This document shows positions 1-7,476 of a DNA stretch of 15,766 nucleotides, piece after piece; the stretch's first letter is position 1, and the number at the start of each line of letters is the position of its first letter. This stretch comes from RSA11 sp965652565 (lineage in GTDB: Bacteria; Actinomycetota; Thermoleophilia; Solirubrobacterales; 70-9): positions 1-15,766 of the forward strand of contig CBFGWL010000069.1 in NCBI GenBank assembly GCA_965652565.1, given 5' to 3'. The notes under the pieces were generated by a model that was given only the letters and a program-made list of their open reading frames with translations, made no database searches and had not been told where the DNA came from. The position numbers were made by a program, and so were the translations under genes.

Positions 1-3000
1 GTGTTGGTGGGTTTCCTGGGGGTTTCCTTTTTGTTGGTAGTCGCTTGGGGGGTGCGCGCGGGGTTCTCCCGCTCGCGGCTTGGGGGGTCGCGCGGCCGGC
101 CGAGCCGCGCCCACTCCGCGCGCGCCCGCTCGAGCGCCTCGGGATCGCGGGCGACGGCGCCGCGCGCCTCGAGCGCGCTGACCTCGCCGACCGGGTAGGG
201 GACGCGCTGCGCGACGCTGCGCGCCTCGTCCGCAAGCGCCTCGGCCTGCTCGCGGCGCCCCCACAGCGCGAAGTTGATGGCGCGCGCGGCGGTCGCCTCC
301 ACCGACTGCGCCACCAGGCCCGCCCGCTCGCAGATGTCGAGCGCCATCGCCAGCGCCTGATCGGCGTCGGCGTAGTCGGAGCGATCGCCGAGGACCGTCA
401 CGAGCCAGCGCAGCGCGGCGAAGGCGACCTCGGAGCGCCCGGCCTCGTCAGCGAGCATCGCGGCGCGGCGCAGGCTGCGCGTGGCGGCGTCCAGGTCGCC
501 GTCGCGCCAGGCGAGCGCACCGCGCAGCAGGTTCGGGAAGCACAGCTTGCCGGTCAGCCCCTCGCGCTCGATCAGCTCCGCGGAGCGTTCCGCGCCAGCC
601 TCGACCGCCTCCCATTGCGAGCGGTGCAGCGCGAGCATCGCGAGCGAGCCGTGCAGCTCCACCTGTGACGGCACGTCGCCCATCCGCTCGGCGATTTCGA
701 GCGCCTCGTTGTAGGCCGCTGCCGCCGCGTCGTAGTCGGCCTCGGAGGTCTCCAGGTGGTAGCCGAGGGCGAGCAGCGCGCGAACCGCCTCCGCGGGCTC
801 TGACTCGCGCGCGAGCTCGACCGAGCGCTCCAGGTTCGAGCGCGCCTGCGCGAGGTCGCCGATGCGGCCGAACACGCGCCCGAAGATCCCGTGCGCTCGC
901 GACGCCGCCGCGGACTCGCCGAGGCGCTCCGCGAGGCGCAGCGCCTTCTCCGACGTGTAGATCGCGACCATGTTCTGGCCCGTATGCATGTAGAGGGTCG
1001 CCGCCTCCTCGTAGAGGCGCACGAGCTCGATCGAGGGCGGGCCGTCCTTGAGCATGTTGATGCCGCGCTGGTAGTGCGCGACCGAGCCCTCGCGATCGCC
1101 CTTGTGCCACAGGCCGGCGCCGATCTTGCGGTGTAGGTCGCCGACCCTCGCCAGGTCCTCCTGCCCGCGGTGGTAGTCCAGGCACTCCTCCCAGAGCTCG
1201 ACCGCCCGGTCGATCCGCCCGAGGCGCAGCGCCACGTCTCCGAGCTTCTCGGCGATCCGAGCGCGCACGTCGGGGTGCGCGCAGTGCTCGCCGTCCAGGC
1301 TCAGCGCGGTCTCGTAGTGGCCGAACGCCTCGTTGTTCGAGTAGAGCCCGGCGGCGGCGTCGCCGGCCGCCTCGAGCGCGCGGTGGGCGCGATCGTGGAT
1401 CCCGTCGAGCTCGGCCTCAGCGAGGCGCGCGTCGGTGCCGACCGAGGCGGCCCGCGCCAGGTGCTCGGCGACCATGCCGACCACGCCCTCGGAGCGGTCG
1501 GCGGCGCGGCGCTCGATGAACTCTCCGACCTCCGCGTGCTTGCGGGCCCGCACGGCCTTCGGGAGGGTGGAGTAGGCGACGTCGCGGATCAGAACGTGCT
1601 TGAACGCGTACTCGCTCTCGCCCGCGAGGCGGCTGCCCTCGCTCGGCACGATCAAGTCCTTGTCGACGAGCCCGCCGATCGCGCGCTCGAGCTCGTCGGG
1701 GTCGCCCACGGCGGCGGCCACCGCTCCCGGCCAGAAGCGCTGGCCGACTACCGCGGCGTGCTGGAGCAGGCGGCGCTCGGGGTCCGGCAGTGCGTCGAGG
1801 CGCGCGGCGAGGACGGCGTGCACCGTCTCGGGAAGCGGCGCCCCCGCGCCGCCGCCCTCGAGGATGCGGTTCACCATCTCCTCGGCGAACAGGGGATTGC
1901 CGCCGGAGCGCTCGGCTACCTGCGCCACCGTGGCCGGGTCGAGGCCGCCGGCGCCGTTTCCGCCTCCTTCGATGAGCGACGCGACGAGACGGCGGGCGTC
2001 CTCCCTGGCGAGCGGCTCGAGCGCGAGCGTCGTCGTGTTGCGGCGCCCGCCTCCCCATGACGGGCGGCGGTCGAGCAGCTCGTCGCGCGCCATGCAGATG
2101 AAGAGCGCCGGGCCCTGCGTCCAGCGCGCCAGGTGCTCGATCAGATCGAGCATGCCCTCGTCGGCCCAGTGAATGTCCTCGATCGCGATGACGAGCGGGT
2201 GCATCTGCGCGGCGCCCTCGGTGAGCGCCCGCACGGCCGAGAACAGCCGCGCCCGGTTGGCCTGCGGGTCCTCATCAGCGGCGCCGAACTCGGCGGGCGG
2301 CTCCACGCCGAAGGCGCGCGCGATGGTGCCCGCGATGTGCTCGGCGGTTCCTGGCTCCGGGTCGGCCTCCACGAGCAGGGAGGCCACGCCCTCGCGCAGC
2401 TTGCGCCAGGCGACGTCGGCGGCGTCGGTGTCGACGATCTCGAACTGCTCGCGCACGATCTCACCGAGCGCCCAGAAGGCGAGCCCCGACCCATAGGCGG
2501 GGCAGCGGCCGACGCGCACGAGCGGCGCCTGGTCGTGCTCGCTGAGCCGCGCGGCCACCTCCCGCAGCAGCCGGCTCTTGCCGACCCCCGCCTGGCCGAC
2601 CACGGTGACGAGGTGTGGGCGACCCTCGCGCACGACGCGCTCATACAGTGAGACGAGCAGCTCGGACTCGTCGTCGCGGCCGATGAGCGGCGTCTCGGCG
2701 CGGGTCGCGCGCGGCCTGCTGGCGACCCGAACCGCCTCCCAAGCGGCGACGGGCTCGGACTTGCCCTTGAGCGTGAGCGGCGCGAGCTCGCTGTACTCGA
2801 TCGCGCCTTGGGTCAGGCGGTGGGTGGCCTCGCCGACGGTCACCGAGCCGGGCCGCGCCGCGGCCTGCAGGCGCGCGGCGACGTTCACCGGATCGCCGAT
2901 GACGGTGTAGCGGTCGCCCACCTGCCCGGCGAGCACCTCGCCGGAGTTGACTCCGACCCGCAGGGCGAACTCGACGTCCGCGTCCGCCGCGATCCGCGCG

Positions 3001-3470
3001 TTGATCTCGGGCATCGCGGCCTGCATGGCGAGGCCCGCCCGCACGGCGCGCTCGGGATCGTCCTCGTGCGCGACCGGCGCGCCGAAGACCGCCATCACGT
3101 TGTCGCCGATGAACTTGTCGACGCTGCCGCCGAAGCGCACGACCTCCTCGCCGAGCCGGCGCAGGGCGCGGTCGACGAGCGACTTGAGCGCCTCAGGGTC
3201 CATCCGCTCGGCGACGGCCGTGTACCCCGAGAGATCGGCGAAGAGCACGGTCGCCGTGCGGCGTTCCTCGGGCGGTGGGGCGGAGGCCGGCGTCGCCTGG
3301 GGCGCGGACTCCGGCACGAGGCGGGCTCCGCAGTCGATGCAGAAGCGCGCGCCTGGCGGGTTCTCGGCGCCGCAGCTCGGGCAGTTGGCCTCCAGCGGGG
3401 CGCCGCACTGCATGCAGAAGCGCGCCCGCTCTGGGTTCGTCGTGCCGCAGCTCGCGCAGACGCCGCCCAT
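1..3470 (-). CDS. Zinc-ribbon / class III nucleotide cyclase / AAA ATPase / TPR signalling protein, C-terminus cut at window edge
   Basis: The frame is open from ATG at 3470 to the window edge, giving 1156 residues without a stop. Two zinc ribbons lie at residues 5-23 (CASCG..FCMQCG) and 30-48 (CPSCG..FCIDCG). The class III cyclase domain (about 70-250) keeps both metal aspartates, D79 (FADLSGYT) and D123 (DKFIGDNVM). It also keeps K119, D193 and the N196/R200 pair of IGDPVNVAARL, so it should be catalytically competent, and K119 with D193 favours ATP over GTP. A P-loop GQAGVGKS follows at 292-299 and a Walker B/sensor stretch IAIEDIHWAD ends at 437 (COG3899-like ATPase). The rest, about 650 onward, is helical repeats resembling TPRs. 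By family this is a soluble signalling protein making cAMP in response to an unknown input. It is the last gene of a leftward cluster, 69 bases after the CPIC gene. The last 30 or so residues (below base 100) are in abnormal sequence and are probably not real; relatives usually stop near the LGRP motif seen at about base 100. Confidence 0.92.
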   Translation of the reverse strand, partial: MGGVCASCGTTNPERARFCMQCGAPLEANCPSCGAENPPGARFCIDCGARLVPESAPQATPASAPPPEERRTATVLFADLSGYTAVAERMDPEALKSLVDRALRRLGEEVVRFGGSVDKFIGDNVMAVFGAPVAHEDDPERAVRAGLAMQAAMPEINARIAADADVEFALRVGVNSGEVLAGQVGDRYTVIGDPVNVAARLQAAARPGSVTVGEATHRLTQGAIEYSELAPLTLKGKSEPVAAWEAVRVASRPRATRAETPLIGRDDESELLVSLYERVVREGRPHLVTVVGQAGVGKSRLLREVAARLSEHDQAPLVRVGRCPAYGSGLAFWALGEIVREQFEIVDTDAADVAWRKLREGVASLLVEADPEPGTAEHIAGTIARAFGVEPPAEFGAADEDPQANRARLFSAVRALTEGAAQMHPLVIAIEDIHWADEGMLDLIEHLARWTQGPALFICMARDELLDRRPSWGGGRRNTTTLALEPLAREDARRLVASLIEGGGNGAGGLDPATVAQVAERSGGNPLFAEEMVNRILEGGGAGAPLPETVHAVLAARLDALPDPERRLLQHAAVVGQRFWPGAVAAAVGDPDELERAIGGLVDKDLIVPSEGSRLAGESEYAFKHVLIRDVAYSTLPKAVRARKHAEVGEFIERRAADRSEGVVGMVAEHLARAASVGTDARLAEAELDGIHDRAHRALEAAGDAAAGLYSNNEAFGHYETALSLDGEHCAHPDVRARIAEKLGDVALRLGRIDRAVELWEECLDYHRGQEDLARVGDLHRKIGAGLWHKGDREGSVAHYQRGINMLKDGPPSIELVRLYEEAATLYMHTGQNMVAIYTSEKALRLAERLGESAAASRAHGIFGRVFGRIGDLAQARSNLERSVELARESEPAEAVRALLALGYHLETSEADYDAAAAAYNEALEIAERMGDVPSQVELHGSLAMLALHRSQWEAVEAGAERSAELIEREGLTGKLCFPNLLRGALAWRDGDLDAATRSLRRAAMLADEAGRSEVAFAALRWLVTVLGDRSDYADADQALAMALDICERAGLVAQSVEATAARAINFALWGRREQAEALADEARSVAQRVPYPVGEVSALEARGAVARDPEALERARAEWARLGRPRDPPSRERENPARTPQATTNKKETPRKPTN

Positions 3471-3484
3471 GTAACGAAGGTTAC
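3471..3484 (-). promoter_or_regulatory. Palindrome and -10-like box directly upstream of the cyclase ATG
   Basis: On the minus strand GTAAC-CTTC-GTTAC is immediately followed by the ATG at 3470, a perfect 5-base inverted repeat with a 4-base loop. The same bases contain TAACCT (3483 to 3478), a TAnnnT -10 match that ends 7 bases before the ATG. That spacing fits a leaderless transcript starting at the A of ATG. No convincing -35 or Shine-Dalgarno sequence is visible. It could instead be an operator or start-site hairpin. The inverted repeat is directly seen; its role is inferred. Confidence 0.4.
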
Positions 3485-3539
3485 GTGGCCGCGGCGCCCG
3501 GCGTGTGCGCTACGTCACGGATCGCAAGCGCGCCGCCGC

Positions 3540-3845
3540 TCAGTCGATCGGGATGTCCTGAACGCGCGGCCCGGGGTCCTCGTCGTCCGAGTCGAGCCGG
3601 TCCAGGTAGTGGTCGATCGCGGCGCGCAGCGTCATGAGCGCCTCGCGCTGCACGCCGTGCCACTGCTCGCGCATCTCCGGCGTCGCGCTGGCGCGCAGCA
3701 CGTCGGCCGCGCGGCAGATCGGGCAGAACTCGAGGCAGCGGGTCTCGCCGCCGAGGGCTTCCCGCAGGCTCGCGTAGCCGCCGAAGGCGTGGGCGTCGCC
3801 CGGCTCGGGGTCGGGCTCAGGGTTGTGCGGATCGGGGTCCGACAT
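3540..3845 (-). CDS. Small CPIC-motif protein downstream of ArsA-type ATPase
   Basis: This 101-residue acidic protein starts at ATG 3845, 29 bases inside the end of the ArsA-type gene. A perfect GGAGGT Shine-Dalgarno (3862 to 3857) lies 11 bases upstream, so translational coupling is likely. Residues 1-20 are a D/P/E-rich tail. Residues 37-44 hold three cysteines in CLEFCPIC (C37, C41, C44), followed by an amphipathic helix of about 35 residues (REQWHGVQREALMTLRAAID) and another acidic tail. There is no signal peptide or membrane segment, so it should be cytoplasmic. I recognise it as a conserved uncharacterised actinobacterial protein that tends to sit next to ArsA-family ATPases; I know no experimental function. 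The cysteines suggest zinc binding or a redox role, perhaps as a partner of the ATPase, but that is inference from context. The overlap and gene order argue strongly that it is a real gene. Confidence 0.85.
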   Translation of the reverse strand: MSDPDPHNPEPDPEPGDAHAFGGYASLREALGGETRCLEFCPICRAADVLRASATPEMREQWHGVQREALMTLRAAIDHYLDRLDSDDEDPGPRVQDIPID

Positions 3846-5016
3846 CGGCGAACGAGACCTCCAGCGAGCCGTCTTCGAGCTTCGCTCCGGACGGGTCGCG
3901 GCGGGCGAGTGCGGGCGGGAGGATGATAGTTCGGCGCTCGCGCCCCGCTGAGACGACGAGCTCGGCGCCGACCTTCTTGAGCGAGATCTCCGAGCGCTCT
4001 GCGAACGGCACGCGGATGCGCACGCGCGCCGTGCCGTCCGGCTGCGCGGTGATCTCCCGCGCGAGCTCGGCGTGCATGACGTCTGCGGGCGAGCGCTCCC
4101 CGAAGAGCTCGTCGCCGAGGCGCTCGAGCATCTCGGCGCCGACCACCTCGGCCGGGAAATAGCGGGCGCGCAGCAGGGGCACCGGGGCGAAGCCGTGCTC
4201 GACCTCGCGCAGGCGCTCGGCCTGCAGGCGGCGCCAGTCGCCGAAGTAGCCGGCCTCAAGCTCGGCGGGGAAGATGCGGTTCACGACCACGGCGTCGGTC
4301 AGATAGCCGTAGAGGTTCAAGTAGGTGAACGTGCGCTGCGCCTCGCGGATCACCATGCGGTCGGGGTTCATCACGAGGCGGATCGATGCGTGCTCGCGAT
4401 CGCGAAGGATCTCGTTCATCGCGATCAGGCTGCGCACGAGCCGGTGCACCTCGTCGAGCGCGTCCGCACCGGGGAGGTCGAGGTCGAGGAACGACTTCGC
4501 GAACGGGCGCGCGGCCGCCAGCATCCGTCCCTCCAGCGGGAAGACCTTCTCGAGCCACCACTGCGCGATCTCGGGGAACGAGAGCAGTCGCAGCGTCTCC
4601 CCGGTGGGGGCGCAATCGACGATGATCACGTCGAAGTCGCCCGACTCCGTGTGGCGCTTGATCTGCAGAAGGCTGAAGAGCTCGTCCATGCCCGGGGGGA
4701 CGGTGAGCTCCTCCGCGGCGATGTCCATCACCCCGCGGTCGACGAGGACCTGCCCGAGCCAGCGGCGCATCTCGGCCCAATGGGCCTCCATCTCGCGTTG
4801 GGCCTGGACCTCCTGTCCCCAGAGGTTGTCCGCGACCGGCGTCGGCTCGGCCTCGAGCTGGGCGTCCAGCGAGTCCGAGAGGCTGTGTGCGGGATCGGTG
4901 GAAAGCACGATCGTCCGCAGGCCCTGACGGGCGCAGCGCAGGGCGGAGGAGGCGGCGACTGAGGTCTTGCCGACGCCGCCCTTGCCGGTGTAGAGGATGG
5001 TGCGGGGGCGCGCCAC
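3817..5016 (-). CDS. ArsA/GET3-family anion-transporting-type ATPase with C-terminal Hsp20-like domain
   Basis: The protein is 399 residues from GTG 5016. The deviant P-loop GKGGVGKT is at 11-18, switch I DPAHS at 41-45 and switch II DCAPTGET at 134-141, the signature set of the ArsA/GET3 branch of SIMIBI NTPases. Residues about 328-392 (RVRIRVPFAERSEISLKKVG...) match the Hsp20-like domain often fused to bacterial ArsA-like proteins. There is one ATPase domain rather than the two of classical ArsA, and there is no arsB, arsC or arsR nearby, so arsenite export is unlikely. A role in handling client proteins or a cofactor is more plausible but unproven. Family members act as cytoplasmic dimers that couple ATP hydrolysis to substrate capture and release. 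It is the first gene of the leftward cluster and overlaps the CPIC gene. No clear Shine-Dalgarno precedes the GTG, but the P-loop so close to the start supports this choice. Confidence 0.93.
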   Translation of the reverse strand: MARPRTILYTGKGGVGKTSVAASSALRCARQGLRTIVLSTDPAHSLSDSLDAQLEAEPTPVADNLWGQEVQAQREMEAHWAEMRRWLGQVLVDRGVMDIAAEELTVPPGMDELFSLLQIKRHTESGDFDVIIVDCAPTGETLRLLSFPEIAQWWLEKVFPLEGRMLAAARPFAKSFLDLDLPGADALDEVHRLVRSLIAMNEILRDREHASIRLVMNPDRMVIREAQRTFTYLNLYGYLTDAVVVNRIFPAELEAGYFGDWRRLQAERLREVEHGFAPVPLLRARYFPAEVVGAEMLERLGDELFGERSPADVMHAELAREITAQPDGTARVRIRVPFAERSEISLKKVGAELVVSAGRERRTIILPPALARRDPSGAKLEDGSLEVSFADVGPRSAQP

Positions 5017-5029
5017 GGGAAGCCGCCGC

Positions 5030-5035
5030 AGCGTA
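5030..5035 (-). promoter_or_regulatory. Candidate -10 box for the ArsA-type gene
   Basis: TACGCT on the minus strand ends 13 bases before the GTG at 5016, giving a predicted leader of only a few bases. This agrees with the lack of a Shine-Dalgarno sequence there. No -35 box is visible. The site is one of several TAnnnT boxes in this window placed just before a start codon. Confidence 0.3.
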
Positions 5036-5077
5036 TCGCCGGGGGGCGGGGTGCGCGGCGGGGACGACCAGCCTCGC

Positions 5078-5083
5078 TAGTCT
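5078..5083 (+). promoter_or_regulatory. Candidate -10 box for the lipoprotein gene
   Basis: TAGTCT lies 41 bases before the TTG start at 5125. The leader of about 35 bases then carries a ribosome binding site, AAGGA at 5111-5115, 9 bases before the TTG. The site is in the 108-base divergent region shared with the leftward ArsA-type gene. No good -35 is seen. Confidence 0.35.
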
Positions 5084-5124
5084 GCGTCGCGGTCTTCCCC
5101 CTCAGCCCGAAAGGACGAAACGTT

Positions 5125-6252
5125 TTGCAATTGAGCCGAATTCCGCTCCTCGCTGCGCTGCTTGCGCTCGCCGTTGCCCTGACCGCCTGTGGCGGCGACG
5201 ACAACGGCGGCGGTGGCGACGAGGACCCCGCCGAGCTTCTGCGGACCGCGCTGAGCGGTTCCCAGGAGATGAAGAGCGCCGTCGTCGACGTGAGCGTGGA
5301 CGGCGAGATCGAAGGCGACCAGGGCGGCACCTTCAGCCTGAGCGTCACCGGTCCCAGCCAGAGTGAGAACAAGGGCATCGGGTCGACCGACCTCGATGTG
5401 AACGTCGAGGCCGACATCCCGGGCCTCGCCGCGCTCACCGGGGGTGGCGACGAGGTCTCGCTCGAAGGGGGCGTGACGATCGTCGACGAGAAGCTCTTCG
5501 TCGAGTGGGACGGCGAGACCTACGTCGCCGACGAGCAGACGTTCGAGCAGTTCGCACCGGGGCTCGGCGACGTGCTCTCGGCGAGCACGAGCCCGCAGGT
5601 CGAGGAGGCCGAGGCCGACGAGTTCATCGACAGCCTCGAGGACCTCAAGAACGAGGGGACCGAGGAAATCGAGGGCGTCGAGACGACGCACGTGTCCGGC
5701 AAGCTCAGCCCCGAGGGCATCGAAACGCTCGCCGAGCAGCAGGGTCGCCCGGTGCCGGGCCTCGACCTTGGTGATCTGGACCCGATCGATTTCGACATGT
5801 ACATCGGCACCGAGGACAACCTGATGCGCCGCATGGAGATGGGTCTGGACATGGACCTGCCCGAGGAGGCGCAATCCTCGGGTGCGGAGTCGCTCAACTT
5901 CTCGGTCTCCGTGACGCTGAGCGAGGTCAACGAGCCGCAGACGATCGAGGCGCCGAAGGGTGCGCGTCCGATGCAGGAGCTGATCGACAAGGTGAGCGGC
6001 TCGCTCGGCCTCTTCGGCCTGGGCCTTGGCTCCGGGGCGGGCCTTCCGGATCTCGGTGGCATGGACGATTCCGGGTCCGCGGACGATGCGGGCGCCGCTG
6101 ACGACTCCGGCCCCGGCGCCGACAGCGGCAATGGCGGTAGCGGCAAGAACAACAACGGCGCCGCTCCGGCCGGCTCGCCCGAGGCGATCGCCGACTGCCT
6201 CCAGAAGGCCGGCCAGGATCCGGACGAGATCGAGGCCTGCCTCACGCAGTAG
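5125..6252 (+). CDS. Secreted lipoprotein, LppX/LprAFG- or LolA-like fold suspected
   Basis: The protein is 375 residues. TTG 5125 is chosen because AAGGA at 5111-5115 is well spaced and because it gives a compact lipoprotein signal: R5, a hydrophobic core, then lipobox LTAC with lipidated C22. A G/D-rich tether (GGDDNGGGGDEDP) follows. The body (about 36-300) alternates beta-type stretches and short helices, with phrases such as VSVDGEIEG, VTIVDEKLFVEWDGETYV and GVETTHVSGKL. This resembles the LppX/LprG/LolA-like fold known to bind lipids at the outer face of the membrane; assignment is by pattern only. Residues about 305-350 are a low-complexity G/S/D/N/A linker. The last 22 residues form a small helix with C358 and C372, possibly a disulfide-held cap. 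It is transcribed away from the ArsA-type gene and ends at a strong terminator, so it is probably monocistronic. The substrate is unknown. Confidence 0.88.
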   Translation: MQLSRIPLLAALLALAVALTACGGDDNGGGGDEDPAELLRTALSGSQEMKSAVVDVSVDGEIEGDQGGTFSLSVTGPSQSENKGIGSTDLDVNVEADIPGLAALTGGGDEVSLEGGVTIVDEKLFVEWDGETYVADEQTFEQFAPGLGDVLSASTSPQVEEAEADEFIDSLEDLKNEGTEEIEGVETTHVSGKLSPEGIETLAEQQGRPVPGLDLGDLDPIDFDMYIGTEDNLMRRMEMGLDMDLPEEAQSSGAESLNFSVSVTLSEVNEPQTIEAPKGARPMQELIDKVSGSLGLFGLGLGSGAGLPDLGGMDDSGSADDAGAADDSGPGADSGNGGSGKNNNGAAPAGSPEAIADCLQKAGQDPDEIEACLTQ

Positions 6253-6276
6253 CAGCTCGGCGGATTCCGCGTTTGA

Positions 6277-6310
6277 GAGGACCCCGGCCTACGCCGGGGT
6301 CCTCGTCTTT
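6277..6310 (+). terminator. Strong intrinsic terminator after the lipoprotein gene
   Basis: A perfect 12-base stem, GAGGACCCCGGC (6277-6288) against GCCGGGGTCCTC (6293-6304), with loop CTAC, is followed by GTCTTTTGT. It lies 24 bases after the lipoprotein stop and before the exchanger pair, separating two transcription units. Confidence 0.92.
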
Positions 6311-6317
6311 TGTCGAG

Positions 6318-6323
6318 TAGGTT
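6318..6323 (+). promoter_or_regulatory. Candidate -10 box for the cation exchanger pair
   Basis: TAGGTT sits just after the terminator and 12 bases before the ATG at 6336, which has no Shine-Dalgarno in front of it. A near-leaderless transcript is the simplest reading. No clear -35 box is visible. Confidence 0.35.
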
Positions 6324-6335
6324 TTCCGGCCCCCG

Positions 6336-7454
6336 ATGCGCTTTCTGCTCTCAGCCCAGGGTTGGCCCTATCTGCTTACGCCCTTCATCCTGGTCGCCGT
6401 CCTGCTGGAGTTCGTCTTCCACGCGGACGCCGTCCTGATCTTCGTCTCGGCGGCGCTCGGGATCATCCCGACGGCCGCGCTCATGGGGCTGGCGACCGAG
6501 GAGCTCGCGGCGCGCTCGGGGCCCGGGATCGGCGGCTTTCTCAACGTCACGTTCGGCAACGCCGCCGAGCTGATCATCGCGATCTTCCTGCTTGCCGAGG
6601 GCCTGCAGGAGGTCGTGAAGGCCTCCATCATCGGCTCGATCCTCGGAAACCTGCTGCTGGTGCTGGGGCTGGCGATGTTCGTCGGCGGCCTCGGCCGCGC
6701 CCGGCAGACGTTCAACCGCACGGCGGCAACCGCGCAGGCGGCCATGCTCTTCCTCGCCGTCGCCGCGCTGATCATGCCCGCGATCTACGCGCTCATCCAG
6801 GGCGGCGGCCTGCCCGGGGTGGAGGAGGTGATCCACGACTACGGGTCGGATCTGGAGGAGCTCTCGATCGGCGTCGCGATCGTGCTCGGCATCACCTACG
6901 TCGGCGGGCTGATCTTCTCGATGCGCACCCACAAGGACCTCTTCAACCCGGTTGCGCACGGCGGGGAGGAGGCCGGGCATCACGCCACCTACGGGTGGTC
7001 GGTGAAGCGCGCCGTCGTGATGCTGGCGATCGCCGGCGCGGCCGTCGGCTTGGTCTCCGAGATCCTCGTCGGCTCGATCTCGGAGGCGTCGGAGTCGATC
7101 GGCATCTCCGAGTTCTTCGTGGGCGTGATCGTGGTCGCCGTGGTTGGCAACGCGGCCGAGCACTGGGTGGCCGTGCTCGTCGCGCGCAAGGACAAGATGG
7201 ACCTCGCCGTGAACATCGCGGTCGGCTCGGCCGCGCAGATCGCGCTCTTCGTCGCGCCGATCCTCGTCCTGCTCTCGTTCGCGATCGGCCCCAACCCGAT
7301 GCCGCTCGTCTTCAACGGCTTCGAGCTGGGCGCGGTGCTGATCGCCGTGCTGATCGGCGCCTACGTCACGCAGGAGGGGGAGTCGAACTGGTTCGAGGGG
7401 TTACAGCTTCTCGCCGTGTACGTCGTGTTGGCCTTGGTGTTCCTCTATGCCTGA
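6336..7454 (+). CDS. cax: Calcium/proton antiporter, CaxA type
   Basis: The protein is 372 residues, a usual length for bacterial Cax, with about eleven hydrophobic segments. The two alpha-repeat signatures are intact: GNAAELI at 74-80 and GNAAEHW at 271-277. E78 and E275 are the conserved transport glutamates of the Cax family, and the linked stretches (ASIIGSILGNLLLVLG after the first, VGSAAQIALFVAP after the second) are also typical. A polar loop near 195-222 (SMRTHKDLFNPVAHGGEEAGHH) separates the two halves. It should sit in the cytoplasmic membrane and export Ca2+, or a similar divalent cation, in exchange for H+. The next gene starts 22 bases downstream on the same strand and encodes another member of the cation exchanger superfamily, so the two are probably co-transcribed. 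Confidence 0.93.
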   Translation: MRFLLSAQGWPYLLTPFILVAVLLEFVFHADAVLIFVSAALGIIPTAALMGLATEELAARSGPGIGGFLNVTFGNAAELIIAIFLLAEGLQEVVKASIIGSILGNLLLVLGLAMFVGGLGRARQTFNRTAATAQAAMLFLAVAALIMPAIYALIQGGGLPGVEEVIHDYGSDLEELSIGVAIVLGITYVGGLIFSMRTHKDLFNPVAHGGEEAGHHATYGWSVKRAVVMLAIAGAAVGLVSEILVGSISEASESIGISEFFVGVIVVAVVGNAAEHWVAVLVARKDKMDLAVNIAVGSAAQIALFVAPILVLLSFAIGPNPMPLVFNGFELGAVLIAVLIGAYVTQEGESNWFEGLQLLAVYVVLALVFLYA

Positions 7455-7476
7455 TCAGGGGAAGCGGTAGCCGGAC

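Noticed and set aside
1170..2060. Open frame of 296 codons on the plus strand inside the cyclase gene
   Set aside because: The minus strand here encodes convincing ATPase and helical-repeat sequence in the cyclase frame, with tryptophan codons in phase on both sides; the plus frame shows no recognisable motif.
3540..4259. Longer minus-strand version (239 codons) of the small CPIC protein
   Set aside because: The extra N-terminal part overlaps the ArsA-type coding region and is S/R/P-rich shadow sequence. The internal ATG at 3845 has a perfect GGAGGT upstream and starts the conserved-looking part.
3817..5016. Arsenic resistance ATPase ArsA
   Set aside because: There is one ATPase domain rather than two, an Hsp20-like tail, and no ars transporter, reductase or regulator in the window; the wider ArsA/GET3 family label is safer.
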